A stretch of 64,000 bases of DNA from Streptomyces sp. NBC_01451 (GCF_036227485.1 NZ_CP109479.1:6262001-6326000), one strand, 5' to 3'; numbered from the stretch's first letter, positions 17,041 to 26,339 are shown. Program-made: numbers and translations. Notes: a model not told the origin generated them from the letters alone.

Positions 17041-18194
17041 CCATCCAACTCCCGGACGCCACAGGCGCGTTGACGACGTACGAGCCACGCGCCACCCCGC
17101 TCGCCCTCACCCCCGGTACCCCCTTCACCTCCCGCACGGTCTACTCGGCGGCCCACGTCGTCGCCGACCCGTACGCGGACGTGTCCCCGGACTCCCCGGC
17201 CGCCGTCGACTGGGACGCGACCCTCGCCTTCCGCCGCCATCTGTGGTCCCACGGTCTCGGCGTGGCAGAGGCCATGGACACCGCCCAGCGCGGCATGGGC
17301 CTCGACTGGGCGGGCGCGGCCGAGCTGATCCGCCGGTCGGCGGCCGAGGCGAAGTCCGTCGGCGGTCTCATCGCCTGCGGCGTCGGCACCGACCAACTGA
17401 CCACCCCCGGCGCCTCCCTGGCGGACATCCGCAAGGCGTACGAGGAGCAGCTCGCCCTGGTCGAGGAGGCGGGCGCCAAGACGATCCTGATGGCGTCCCG
17501 CGCGCTCGCCGCCGCCGCGAAGGGCCCCGAGGACTACCTCGACCTCTACGGCCACCTGCTGCGCCAAGCCGCCGAACCCGTGGTCCTGCACTGGCTGGGC
17601 CCGATGTTCGACCCGGCGCTTGAGGGCTACTGGGGTTCGTCGGACCTCGACGCGGCCACCGACACCTTCCTCGACGTCATCGCCGCCCACCCCGACAAGG
17701 TCGACGGCATCAAGGTGTCGCTCCTCGACGCCCAGCGCGAGATCGACATCCGCCGCCGCCTCCCGCAGGGCGTGCGCTGCTACACGGGCGACGACTTCAA
17801 CTACCCCGAGCTGATCGCGGGCGACGAGCAGGGCTTCAGCCACGCCCTCCTCGGCATCTTCGACCCGCTGGGCCCGCTGGCGTCGGAGGCGGTCCGCGTG
17901 CTCGACACCGGGAACACGGCGGGCTTCCGTGAACTCCTCGACCCCACGGTCGAGTTGTCCCGCCATCTCTTCCAGGCACCCACCCGCTTCTACAAGACGG
18001 GCGTCGTGTTCCTGGCCTGGCTGGCCGGCCACCAGTCGCACTTCACCATGGTCGGCGGGCTCCAGTCGGCCCGCTCCCTCCCGCACTTCGCGCGCGCCTA
18101 CCAGCTCGCCGACGGACTGGGCCTGTTCCCGGACCCGAAGCTGGCGGAGGAGCGGATGAAGAACCTGCTGTCCCTGTACGGAGTGGCCCAGTGA
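17037..18194 (+). CDS. DUF993 / dihydrodipicolinate synthase-like TIM-barrel protein
   Basis: The 385-residue product is a TIM barrel of the DUF993 group, distantly related to DapA-type aldolases. Landmarks are GLIACGVGTDQL, VLHWLGPMFDPALEGYW, a Lys in VDGIKVSLLD in the position of a DapA Schiff-base lysine, and GDDFNYPELI. An aldolase or lyase step on a keto-sugar acid is a reasonable inference. The GTG start overlaps the preceding stop by four bases, and its own stop overlaps the next GTG, so the three genes are translationally coupled. Confidence 0.83.
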   Translation: MTIQLPDATGALTTYEPRATPLALTPGTPFTSRTVYSAAHVVADPYADVSPDSPAAVDWDATLAFRRHLWSHGLGVAEAMDTAQRGMGLDWAGAAELIRRSAAEAKSVGGLIACGVGTDQLTTPGASLADIRKAYEEQLALVEEAGAKTILMASRALAAAAKGPEDYLDLYGHLLRQAAEPVVLHWLGPMFDPALEGYWGSSDLDAATDTFLDVIAAHPDKVDGIKVSLLDAQREIDIRRRLPQGVRCYTGDDFNYPELIAGDEQGFSHALLGIFDPLGPLASEAVRVLDTGNTAGFRELLDPTVELSRHLFQAPTRFYKTGVVFLAWLAGHQSHFTMVGGLQSARSLPHFARAYQLADGLGLFPDPKLAEERMKNLLSLYGVAQ

Positions 18195-19042
18195 GCCCAT
18201 TGAACGGCGGCACCTCGGATCTCTCGCGCTTCAGCATCAACCAGATGACGGTGAAGCAGCTGTCCCTGCCCGAACTGGCCGATGCCTGCCTGAAGCTGGG
18301 CGTCCCCGGGGTGGGCCTGTGGCGTGCGCCGGTCCAGGAGTACGGCGTCGAGGCGACGGCGAAACTGCTCCGCGACGCGGGCCTCGCCGTCACCACCCTC
18401 TGCCGGGGCGGCTTCTTCACCGCGATCGACCCGGTGGAGCGCGCGGAGGCCCTGGCCGACAACCGCCGGGCCATCGAGGAGGCGGCCACGCTCGGCACGG
18501 ACACCCTCGTCCTGGTGTCGGGCGGCCTGCCGGCCGGCTCGAAGGACCTGTACGGCGCCCGGGAACGCATCGCCGACGCGCTCACCGAACTGGGCCCGTA
18601 CGCCGAGAGGCACGGCGTGCGGCTGGCCATCGAGCCGCTCCACCCCATGTACGCCGCCGACCGCTGTGTGGTCTCGACGCTCACCCAGGCCCTCGACCTC
18701 GCGGAGCGCTTCCCCGCCCACCAGGTCGGCGTCACGGTGGACACGTACCACATCTGGTGGGACGACAACGCGCCCGCGCAGATCGCCCGCGCCGGTGCCG
18801 GTGGCCGTATCCACACCTTCCAACTCGCCGACTGGACAACCCCGTTGCCGGAGGGCGTCCTCAACGGCCGCGGGCAGATCGGCGACGGCTCGATCGACAT
18901 GCGGGAGTGGCGGACGTACGTCGAGGCGGCCGGCTACACCGGTCCCATCGAGGTCGAACTGTTCAACGACGCGCTGTGGGCCCGGGACGGGCGCGAGGTG
19001 CTCGCGGAGACCGCGGCGCGGTTCGTGGAGCACGCGGCGTAA
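18191..19042 (+). CDS. Sugar phosphate isomerase/epimerase family protein
   Basis: A 283-residue TIM barrel with the metal-ligand pattern of the IolE/Hyi/xylose-isomerase-like group: LAIEPLHPMYAADRC (Glu), VGVTVDTYHIWWD (Asp and His), and a terminal GPIEVELFNDALW (Glu). It is the third gene of the LacI-controlled operon, coupled by a GTGA overlap. With an oxidoreductase and a putative aldolase in the same unit, it probably interconverts a keto-sugar or cyclitol intermediate. Substrate unknown. Confidence 0.85.
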   Translation: MSPLNGGTSDLSRFSINQMTVKQLSLPELADACLKLGVPGVGLWRAPVQEYGVEATAKLLRDAGLAVTTLCRGGFFTAIDPVERAEALADNRRAIEEAATLGTDTLVLVSGGLPAGSKDLYGARERIADALTELGPYAERHGVRLAIEPLHPMYAADRCVVSTLTQALDLAERFPAHQVGVTVDTYHIWWDDNAPAQIARAGAGGRIHTFQLADWTTPLPEGVLNGRGQIGDGSIDMREWRTYVEAAGYTGPIEVELFNDALWARDGREVLAETAARFVEHAA

Positions 19043-19365
19043 CGACCCGGTCGTCCGTACCCGGTGGAGCACGCGGCGCCGGGTGCGGACGGGCGGCTCG
19101 GCATCACCGGCCCGGACCGCCGTCCGGTGTCCTCACGCGCGGATCTCGATGCCGTGCGAGCGGTCGTCGGTGAGGCTCTCCGTCAGGGCGCGGTGCTCCG
19201 TGCGCAGGCCGGTTCGGGGCCGGACGCCGGCGAGCCGTGGTGGCGGCCGAAAAAATCTTGGCCCCGCCGTACAACCCTCCCCCCACCCCGCCCGTCGTAC
19301 TTGGCATCAGGGCTTCTGGAGGGGGATCCGGGGGGATTGCGGGGGTTCTGGTGCGGAGGGGAAGC

Positions 19366-19399
19366 CGAGGGGGCCCGGTCGACGGACCGGACCCCCTCG
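19366..19399. terminator. Terminator-like hairpin downstream of the epimerase operon
   Basis: CGAGGGGGCCCGGTC pairs with GGACCGGACCCCCTCG around a short loop, with small bulges. It is the only strong hairpin in the 467-bp spacer between 19043 and 19509, which otherwise shows no gene. Confidence 0.6.
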
Positions 19400-19509
19400 A
19401 AGCTGTCCCCGCCTTCTGCCTTCCACCTCCCGCTGACCGCTCGTCCCGGTGGCGCATGACCCGGCGATCCGGGGAGACTGGAGCGGCAGAGGCAAAGGAG
19501 ACGTCCGTC

Positions 19510-20157
19510 ATGTCACTCGCCCGTGTCCACAACTTCTCGATCTCGCTCGACGGCTTCGGCACCGGTGAGGGGCTGACCCGTGACGCGCCGTTCGGACACG
19601 CCGGTCACGTGCTGCACGAGTGGATGTTCACCACCCGGTTCTGGCACGAGATGACCGGCCGTCCCGGCGGGACCGGCGGCATCGACGACGCCTTCGCGCA
19701 GCAGTTCGCACCCGGCATCGGCGCCGAGATCATGGGCGCCGGGAAGTTCGGCCCGCCCGGCTGGCACGAGGACCCGGAGTGGAAGGGGTGGTGGGGGCCC
19801 AACCCGCCCTTCCACACACCGACGTTCGTCCTCACCCACCACCCGCGCCCGCCGATCGAGATGGAGGGCGGCACGACCTTCCACTTCCTCGACACGTCGC
19901 CCGCCGAGGCGCTCGACACGGCCCGCAAGGCCGCGGGCGACCAGGACGTACGCATCGGCGGCGGCCCCGCCGTCGTCCGCGACTTCCTCGCCGCCGGACT
20001 CGTCGACCACCTGCACGTCGTGGTGGTCCCGGTGCTGCTGGGCCGGGGCGTGCGCCTCTGGGACGGCCTGGAGGGTGTCGAGAAGGACTACGAGGTCGAG
20101 GCCACGTCCTCGCCCACCGGGGTCACCCATGTGACGTTCACCCGAGCGGCCCGCTGA
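19510..20157 (+). CDS. Dihydrofolate-reductase-fold (RibD C-terminal domain) protein
   Basis: A 215-residue protein starting LARVHNFSISLDGF, the usual first strand of stand-alone RibD-C/DHFR-like reductases in actinobacteria, followed by EIMGAGKFGPP, FVLTHHPRPP, QDVRIGGGPAVVRDFLAAGLVD (NADPH-binding loop) and VPVLLGRGVRLW. These proteins are NADPH-dependent reductases of unknown substrates. AAAGGAG precedes the ATG. It is convergent with the rbsD gene, 22 bp apart. Confidence 0.87.
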   Translation: MSLARVHNFSISLDGFGTGEGLTRDAPFGHAGHVLHEWMFTTRFWHEMTGRPGGTGGIDDAFAQQFAPGIGAEIMGAGKFGPPGWHEDPEWKGWWGPNPPFHTPTFVLTHHPRPPIEMEGGTTFHFLDTSPAEALDTARKAAGDQDVRIGGGPAVVRDFLAAGLVDHLHVVVVPVLLGRGVRLWDGLEGVEKDYEVEATSSPTGVTHVTFTRAAR

Positions 20158-20179
20158 AGCGCCGCGCACACGCCTCGCC

Positions 20180-20575
20180 TCAGAAGAAGACCCCGCAGCG
20201 CAGCAGCACATTCGCGTACGGCCGGGCCTCCCCCGTCCGTACGACCAGCCGCGCCCCCGCCGACAGTTCCTTGAGCCGCTCGTGCGGGACGAGGGTGAGG
20301 GCGAGGCCGGGAAAGTGCCCGTCCAGCAGTTCCGCGGCCCCCGGATTCGCGCCCCGTACCTCCGTCGCCGCTGTCGCCCCCTCCACCACCAGCTCCGTCA
20401 GCAGCCCGTCGAGGACCTCCGCGAAGGACGGCACCCCGGCCCGGAAGGCCAGGTCCACGACGCGCGGCCCGGCCGGGATCGGCATACCGGCGTCGCACAC
20501 CAGCACCCCGTCGCCGTGCCCCAACTCCGCGAGCGCGCCCGCGAGATGACGGTTGAGGATTCCGCCCCGCCTCAC
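20180..20575 (-). CDS. rbsD: D-ribose pyranase
   Basis: A 131-residue protein with the RbsD hallmark start RRGGILNRHLAGALAELGHGD, CDAGMPIP and the C-terminal ARPYANVLLRCGV. RbsD converts beta-pyranose to beta-furanose forms of D-ribose before phosphorylation. The GTG start overlaps the rbsK stop (GTGA), and it is last of five genes in the operon. Confidence 0.92.
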   Translation of the reverse strand: MRRGGILNRHLAGALAELGHGDGVLVCDAGMPIPAGPRVVDLAFRAGVPSFAEVLDGLLTELVVEGATAATEVRGANPGAAELLDGHFPGLALTLVPHERLKELSAGARLVVRTGEARPYANVLLRCGVFF

Positions 20576-21597
20576 TGGGACCCACCGCGCACGGCGTCGC
20601 CCGTCGACTGCTCCGGGCCGCTTCTCCCGCCGGGGGCCGGGCCCGCCGCGGAGCGGCTGTCGGGCGCGGCTTCCCCCGGGGAAGCACGGCACAGCGCGTC
20701 GACCTCCGCCGCCGTGGGGAAGGAGTCCTGGGCCCCGGCCCGCGTCACCGCGACCGCGCCCACCCGGGCCGCGTACGCCGCCGCCCGGGCCAACGACTCG
20801 CCCGCGCCCAGCCGCCACGCCAGCGCGGCGGTGAACGCGTCGCCCGCCCCCGTCGTGTCCACGGCCTCCACCGGCACCGACGGCACCCGCACCCGCTCCC
20901 CGGCCCGTACGGCGACCAACGCGCCCTCCGCGCCCAGGGTGATGACGACCGAGCGCGGCCCGAGCGCGAGCAGCGTCTTCGCCCAGTCCTCCGGCGAGTC
21001 GCCCAACTCGGCGTCCGCACCCGCGATGACCCTGGCCTCGTGCTCGTTCACGATCAACGGGTCGCAGGCCGTGAGGACTTCACGCGGCAAGGGGCGAGGA
21101 GGGGACGGGTTGAGGACGAACCGGCCCTCGGGAGAAAGGTTCCGTACGACCTCCACGACCGACTCCAGCGGAATCTCCAGCTGCGCGGACACCACCCGCG
21201 CGGCCTGGAACAGGCTCCCCGCGGCCCGGATGTCCTCGGGCGACAGCCGCCCGTTGGCGCCCGGCGACACGACGATGCTGTTGTCGCCGGACGGGTCCAC
21301 CGTGATCAGCGCGACCCCCGTCGGCGCCCCGCCGACCAGGACGCCCACCGTGTCGACGCCCGCGTCCCGCATCGAGTCGAGCAGCAGCCGGCCGTGGCCG
21401 TCGTTGCCGACCCGCGCCAGCAGCGCCGTACGGGCCCCCAACCGGGCGGCGGCGACAGCCTGGTTGGCGCCCTTGCCGCCGGGGTGGACGACCAGGTCGG
21501 ACCCGAGCACCGTCTCACCGGCGGCGGGCCGCCGCTCGACCACGGTGACCAGGTCGGCGTTGGCCGATCCGACGACCAGCAGGTCGTAGTCGTACAT
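20572..21597 (-). CDS. rbsK: Ribokinase
   Basis: A 341-residue PfkB-family kinase: N-terminal VVGSANADLVTVVERRP, HPGGKGANQAVAAARLG and the ATP/anion-hole motif DTTGAGDAFTAALAW with its catalytic Asp. It phosphorylates ribose at O5. The C-terminus carries about 40 extra Gly/Ser/Pro/Ala residues not usual in ribokinases, probably disordered. The start at 21597 is chosen because GGGGAGA precedes it and the ribokinase first strand follows. Confidence 0.92.
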   Translation of the reverse strand: MYDYDLLVVGSANADLVTVVERRPAAGETVLGSDLVVHPGGKGANQAVAAARLGARTALLARVGNDGHGRLLLDSMRDAGVDTVGVLVGGAPTGVALITVDPSGDNSIVVSPGANGRLSPEDIRAAGSLFQAARVVSAQLEIPLESVVEVVRNLSPEGRFVLNPSPPRPLPREVLTACDPLIVNEHEARVIAGADAELGDSPEDWAKTLLALGPRSVVITLGAEGALVAVRAGERVRVPSVPVEAVDTTGAGDAFTAALAWRLGAGESLARAAAYAARVGAVAVTRAGAQDSFPTAAEVDALCRASPGEAAPDSRSAAGPAPGGRSGPEQSTGDAVRGGSQ

Positions 21598-21697
21598 GAA
21601 CAGTCTCCCCATACCCATCAGTTGTACCGGCCGAGAGGCCGGGCCGCCTCGAAAAGAGGAGCCCGGCCGTTCCCGCTCCACCCGTTCGAGGTGCCGC

Positions 21698-23653
21698 TCA
21701 GCCGCCGAACCCCGCCACGTTCTCCTTCGTGACCACCTTCACCGGTACCATCACCGCCTTCTCGACGCCCTCGCCCTCGGCGACCCGCAGCGCGTTCTGC
21801 ACGGCGATCCTGCCGAGCTCCTTGGGCTGCTGGGCGACCGACGCGTACAGCGAACCGTCCGCGACCGCCTTGAGCCCGTCGGGCGTACCGTCGAAGCCGA
21901 TCACCTGCACCGACTTGCCGGCCTTGCCGCCCAGCGCCTTGATCGCGCCGAGCGCCATCTCGTCGTTCTCGGCGAAGACACCGCTGATGCCGGGGTTGGC
22001 CTGGAGGAGGTTGGTCATGACGTCGAGGCCCTTGGTGCGGTCCCAGTCGGCGGGCTGCTCGGCGACGACCTTGATGCCCGGGTAGGCCTTCAGCCCCTCG
22101 TTGAAGCCGGCGCCGCGCTCACGGCTCGCGGAGGTGCCCGCCTGGCCCTGGAGGACGACGATCGTGCCCGTGCCGCCCAGCTTCTCGGCGAGCGCCTTCG
22201 CGGCCAGCCGGCCGCCGGCCGTGTTGTCGGAGGCGACGAGAGTGGCGGTGTCCGCGTTGTTGACCGACCGGTCGACCGCGACGAGCGGGATACCCGACTT
22301 GTTCACGGCCCGTGCGGCCGGTCCCGTCGCGTCCGAGTCCACCGGGTTGACGATGATCGCCCCGAGGCCCGAACTGGTGAAGTTCTGGAGCTGGTTGGCC
22401 TGCTGGGAGGCGTCGTTCTGGGCGTCCGTGACGGTCAGGTCCACGCCCAGCTTCTTGGCCTCCGCCTGGGCGCCGGACCGGATCTGCACGAAGAAGGGGT
22501 TGTTGAGCGTCGACAGGGACAGGCCCACCTTCCGGTTCGTCGCGGCCGACGAGCCGTTGTGCAGCAGCGAGGTCGCGCCCACGACCGCCACCGCGACGAC
22601 AGCGGCCAGCATGTACGTCAGCGCCTGCTTGCGCCGGTCCCCGCCACCGGTCGCCCCGGCGGGCGCCACCGTGGCCCCGCTCTTCCTCCTCGCGGTGTCG
22701 AGCAGCACCGCCAGCGCGATCACGACACCGATGACGACCTGCTGCCAGAAGGCGGACACGGAAAGGAGGTTGAGGCCGTTCCTGAGCACCGCCAGGATCA
22801 GCGCGCCGATCAGCGTTCCGGACGCCTTGCCGGTACCACCGGCCAGCGACGCCCCACCGATGACCACCGCCGCGATGGCGTCCAGCTCGTACCCCTGCGC
22901 GGCCTGCGGCTGCGCGGAGGACAGCCGCGACGCGAGCACGATGCCCGCGGCGGCGGCGAACAGCCCGGACAGCGCGTAGATCGCCAGCTTCTGCTTCTTC
23001 ACCCGCAGCCCGGACAGCCGGGCCGCCTCCTCGTTGCCGCCGATCGCGTACATGGAACGGCCCAGGTACGTGCGGCCGAGAACGAACGCGGTGACGAGCC
23101 CCATGGCCACCATCACCAGCACGGGTACCGGCAGCCAGCCGCCCAGCGTGTCACCGAGGTGCGAGACCGACGACGGGAACGCGATCGGCGAACCCTGCGA
23201 GATCACCAGGGACAGACCGCGCCCCACCGACAGCATGGCGAGCGTCGCGATGAACGGCGGCAGTTTGCCGTACGAGATCAGGAAGCCGTTGACCAGGCCG
23301 CACGCGATGCCGGTGACGACGGCCAGGAGGACCGCTATCGGGACCGGCACGCCCTCCGAAGTCGCCGCCCAGGCAAGGACGGTGGCCGACAGGGCGGCGA
23401 CGGAACCGACCGACAGGTCGATGCCCGCCGAGACGATCACGAAGGTGACACCGAAGGCGAGAACGGCCGTCACGGCGGCCTGGACGCCCACGTTGAGCAG
23501 GTTGTCCGTCGTCAGGAAGTCGCCGGACAGCGCCGACATGGCGATGACGAGGACGATGAGCGCGGTCAGCGCGCCGTTGTCGAGCAGAACGCGGCGCAGG
23601 CCGCTCGTGGCGCCACTCGCGCCCGTCGTGCTCTTGAGCGTGTCAGTGGCCAC
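21698..23653 (-). CDS. Fused ribose-type ABC permease and substrate-binding protein (RbsC-RbsB)
   Basis: The 651-residue product joins two proteins that are normally separate. Residues 1 to about 330 are a BPD_transp_2 permease (RbsC type) with many membrane helices and the loop VSAGIDLSVGSVAALSATVL. A membrane helix near 346-365 then leads to a periplasmic-binding domain (RbsB type) from about residue 375, starting VGLSLSTLNNPFFVQI and containing GFDGTPDGLKAV. The binding domain is therefore tethered outside the membrane beside its permease. From memory, S. coelicolor has a similarly annotated bifunctional protein. It overlaps the upstream ATPase gene by 11 bp. Confidence 0.92.
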   Translation of the reverse strand: MATDTLKSTTGASGATSGLRRVLLDNGALTALIVLVIAMSALSGDFLTTDNLLNVGVQAAVTAVLAFGVTFVIVSAGIDLSVGSVAALSATVLAWAATSEGVPVPIAVLLAVVTGIACGLVNGFLISYGKLPPFIATLAMLSVGRGLSLVISQGSPIAFPSSVSHLGDTLGGWLPVPVLVMVAMGLVTAFVLGRTYLGRSMYAIGGNEEAARLSGLRVKKQKLAIYALSGLFAAAAGIVLASRLSSAQPQAAQGYELDAIAAVVIGGASLAGGTGKASGTLIGALILAVLRNGLNLLSVSAFWQQVVIGVVIALAVLLDTARRKSGATVAPAGATGGGDRRKQALTYMLAAVVAVAVVGATSLLHNGSSAATNRKVGLSLSTLNNPFFVQIRSGAQAEAKKLGVDLTVTDAQNDASQQANQLQNFTSSGLGAIIVNPVDSDATGPAARAVNKSGIPLVAVDRSVNNADTATLVASDNTAGGRLAAKALAEKLGGTGTIVVLQGQAGTSASRERGAGFNEGLKAYPGIKVVAEQPADWDRTKGLDVMTNLLQANPGISGVFAENDEMALGAIKALGGKAGKSVQVIGFDGTPDGLKAVADGSLYASVAQQPKELGRIAVQNALRVAEGEGVEKAVMVPVKVVTKENVAGFGG

Positions 23654-25181
23654 GGGAGCCCTCCACAGCAGTAGTTCCGTTGTCAGTGCTGAAGTTCGTG
23701 CTGACGGCGAGCGCCATCACGGAGTCCTGGGTGGCCTCGGAGGCCGTGAGTTCACCGGCGATCCGGCCCTGCGCCATCACCAGCACCCGGTCGCTCATGC
23801 CGAGCACCTCGGGCAGATCGCTGGAGATCATCAGTACGGCGGCACCGGCGGCCGTCAGCTCGTTGATCAGCTGGTAGATCTCGACCTTGGCGCCGACGTC
23901 GATACCGCGCGTCGGCTCGTCGAGGATCAGCACCCTGGTGTTCGCGAGCAGCCACTTGCCGATGACGACCTTCTGCTGGTTGCCCCCGGAGAGGGTGCGC
24001 ACCTGCTGGCCGAGCCCGGCCATCCGAACGCCCAACTGCTCGGCGACCTTCGCCGCGGCGGCCCGCTGCCCCTTGAGGTCGACCAGCCCGCCCCTGGTCG
24101 CGGCCCGCAGGGTGACCAGCCCGAGGTTCTCCTCGACCGAGGCGTCGAGCACCAGCCCCTGCCCCTTGCGGTCCTCGGGCACCAGCCCGATCCCGGCGGC
24201 CATGGCGGCCCCGACATCGCTCCCGCGCACGGCGGCACCCGCCACGGAAACCGATCCCCGGTCGTACGGATCGGCGCCGAACACGGCACGCGCGACCTCC
24301 GTACGCCCGGCCCCGACCAGCCCCGCGATGCCGACGACCTCACCGGCCCGCACCTCGAAGCTCACGTCGTGGAAGACACCGCCCCGGGTGAGCCCCTCCA
24401 CCGTGAGGAGAGCGGCGCCCGCTTCGGCGGCCTCCCGCGGGTACTGCTGTTCGATCGACCGCCCGACCATCAGCCGTACGAGCTCGTCCTCGGGCGTGTC
24501 GGCGGGCACCTGCCCGACGCTCTTCCCGTCCCGGATCACCGTCACCCGGTCTCCCAGGGCGGCGATCTCGTCCAGGTGATGGGTGATGAAGACGATCCCG
24601 ACGCCGTCCTCGCGCAGCGTGCGCACGATCGCGAACAGCTTCTCGACCTCTTCGGAGGTGAGGACGGCGGTCGGCTCGTCCATGATCAGGACGCGTGCCT
24701 CCAGGCTCAGCGCCTTCGCGATCTCGACCATCTGGAGCCGCGCGACACCGAGGTCACGCACACGCGCGCGTGGAGACACGGTCACACCCACGCGCTCCAG
24801 GAGCACGGCGGCGTCGGCCTCCATCCGCCTGCGGTCGATCATCCCGTAGCGGCGCGGCTGCCGCCCCAGGAAGATGTTCTCGGCGACCGTCAGATCGGGT
24901 ACGAGGTTGAACTCCTGGTAGATGGTGGCGATCCCGAGGCGCTCGGAATCCTGCGCCCCGTGGATACGGGTCTCCTCGCCGTCGACGAGGACACGGCCGG
25001 CATCGGGGCGGTAGGCGCCGGAGAGCATCTTGATGAGGGTGCTCTTGCCCGCGCCGTTCTCACCGAGCAGTACGTGCACCTCGCCCCGGCGCAACTCGAA
25101 GTCGACGCCGTCGAGCGCGACCACGCCGGGGAAGGACTTCCGTATGCCTTCGATGCGCAGCAACTCGTCCTGGTTGCTCAC
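23643..25181 (-). CDS. rbsA: Ribose-type ABC transporter ATP-binding protein (two ATPase domains)
   Basis: A 512-residue duplicated ATPase of the RbsA/XylG/MglA class. Domain 1 has Walker A LLGENGAGKST, a signature region LGVARLQMVEIAKAL and Walker B VLIMDEPTA. Domain 2 has the degenerate P-loop IAGLVGAGRTE usual for this class, LSGGNQQKVVIGKWL and LILDEPTRGIDVGA. It energises import of ribose or another monosaccharide through the fused permease. The GTG start overlaps the regulator stop by four bases. Confidence 0.93.
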   Translation of the reverse strand: MSNQDELLRIEGIRKSFPGVVALDGVDFELRRGEVHVLLGENGAGKSTLIKMLSGAYRPDAGRVLVDGEETRIHGAQDSERLGIATIYQEFNLVPDLTVAENIFLGRQPRRYGMIDRRRMEADAAVLLERVGVTVSPRARVRDLGVARLQMVEIAKALSLEARVLIMDEPTAVLTSEEVEKLFAIVRTLREDGVGIVFITHHLDEIAALGDRVTVIRDGKSVGQVPADTPEDELVRLMVGRSIEQQYPREAAEAGAALLTVEGLTRGGVFHDVSFEVRAGEVVGIAGLVGAGRTEVARAVFGADPYDRGSVSVAGAAVRGSDVGAAMAAGIGLVPEDRKGQGLVLDASVEENLGLVTLRAATRGGLVDLKGQRAAAAKVAEQLGVRMAGLGQQVRTLSGGNQQKVVIGKWLLANTRVLILDEPTRGIDVGAKVEIYQLINELTAAGAAVLMISSDLPEVLGMSDRVLVMAQGRIAGELTASEATQDSVMALAVSTNFSTDNGTTAVEGSRGH

Positions 25182-26260
25182 GGCTGACTCCTGTTAGTCA
25201 CGGGGGGCTGTACGCGGGGCTGTGCGGGGCGCTCTTCGGATGAGGCGGCGGCCGGCGTCGGGGGAGGGGCCGGCTCGCCGCACGACCGCCGTACGACGAG
25301 GTGCGCGGCCAGCGTCACGGACTGCGGGGGGCGTCCCTCGATCATGTCGACCAGCGCCCGGACGGCGGCCCGCCCCAGCTCGCCGGTGGGCTGCGCGACG
25401 GCCGTGACGGGCGGATCGGTGTGCACGAACCACGGGATGTCGTCGAAGGCCGCGAGCGCGATGTCCTGCGGAACCCGCATCCCACGCGCGCGCAGCGCGT
25501 CCAGCGCGCCCAGCGCCATCAGGTTGTCGGCCGCGAAGACGACCTCGGGCGGCTCGGGCAGGTCGAGGAAGGCGTCCGTCACCCGGCGCCCGCTCTCGGC
25601 CTGGAAGTCGCCCTGCCCCGTGTAGGCGTCGGGGAGCGGTAGCCCGTACTCGGCCAGGGCCTCCCGGAAGGCCTCGACGCGCTCGCTGCCGGTGGTGGTG
25701 GCCGCCGGGCCCGCGATGATCGCGAGCCGCCGGTGCCCGAGCCCGTGCAGGTGCGAGACGAGATCGCGGACCGCCCGGCGCCCGTCCGCCCGTACGACCG
25801 GCACGTCCACGCCAGGGATCCAGCGGTCCACGAAGACCATCGGGGTGCCCCCGCGCGCGGTGTCCAGCATCAGCGGGGAGCCGCCGTCGGTGGGGGAGAC
25901 GAGCAGGCCGTCGATACGGCGGTCCAGCAGGGTCCGTACGTGGTGGTCCTGGAGCTCGGGGTGTTCGTCGGCGTTGCCGATGATCACGCTGTAGCCGAGG
26001 GAGCGGGCCTCCTCCTCGACCGAGCGGGCCAGGGTCGTGAAGTAGGGGTTCACCACATCGCTGATGACCAGGCCGAGGGTGCGGGTCTGGTCGGTGCGCA
26101 GGGAGCGGGCGACGGCGTTCGGGCGGTAGCCCAGCGCCTCGACGGCGGTGAGCACGCGTGCGCGTGCGTCCGCGCTGACGGACGGATGGTCGTTCAGGAC
26201 CCGCGACACCGTGGCGACGGACACGCCCGCCTCGGCGGCGACGTCCTTGATGCTCGCCAT
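25178..26260 (-). CDS. rbsR: LacI-family repressor of the ribose-type operon
   Basis: A 360-residue regulator with a classical HTH (SIKDVAAEAGVSVATVSRVL) at residues 3-22, the hinge YRPNAVARSLRT, and a sugar-binding effector domain. It is the first gene of the minus-strand operon, so it probably represses itself and the transporter; two operator-like palindromes lie directly upstream. The C-terminal 30 residues are Pro/Ala/Glu-rich and atypical. The frame stays open for over 200 codons upstream, but GGAGG and the HTH fix the start at 26260. Confidence 0.9.
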   Translation of the reverse strand: MASIKDVAAEAGVSVATVSRVLNDHPSVSADARARVLTAVEALGYRPNAVARSLRTDQTRTLGLVISDVVNPYFTTLARSVEEEARSLGYSVIIGNADEHPELQDHHVRTLLDRRIDGLLVSPTDGGSPLMLDTARGGTPMVFVDRWIPGVDVPVVRADGRRAVRDLVSHLHGLGHRRLAIIAGPAATTTGSERVEAFREALAEYGLPLPDAYTGQGDFQAESGRRVTDAFLDLPEPPEVVFAADNLMALGALDALRARGMRVPQDIALAAFDDIPWFVHTDPPVTAVAQPTGELGRAAVRALVDMIEGRPPQSVTLAAHLVVRRSCGEPAPPPTPAAASSEERPAQPRVQPPVTNRSQP

Positions 26261-26291
26261 CGCCGGACCACCTCCTTGTGGCTCCATAGTC

Positions 26292-26339
26292 GTGTGGAAT
26301 CGTTTACACGACCGACTGGAGACAGATTGGAATCGATTA
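26292..26339. promoter_or_regulatory. Paired LacI-type operators of the ribose operon
   Basis: Site 1 (26292-26309) is GTGTGGAATCGTTTACAC, and site 2 is GGAATCGATTACAC with the palindromic core AATCGATT at 26331-26338. Centres are about 34 bp apart, close to three helical turns, so dimers on the same face could interact. Both sit 30-80 bp upstream of the regulator start. Confidence 0.65.

Noticed and set aside
21596-23674. Very long plus-strand frame opposite the fused ribose permease
   Set aside because: Antisense frame kept open by codon bias of the real gene; His/Arg/Gly-rich and domain-free. The same applies to long frames opposite rbsA, citrate synthase, iolD, mmsA and recD2.
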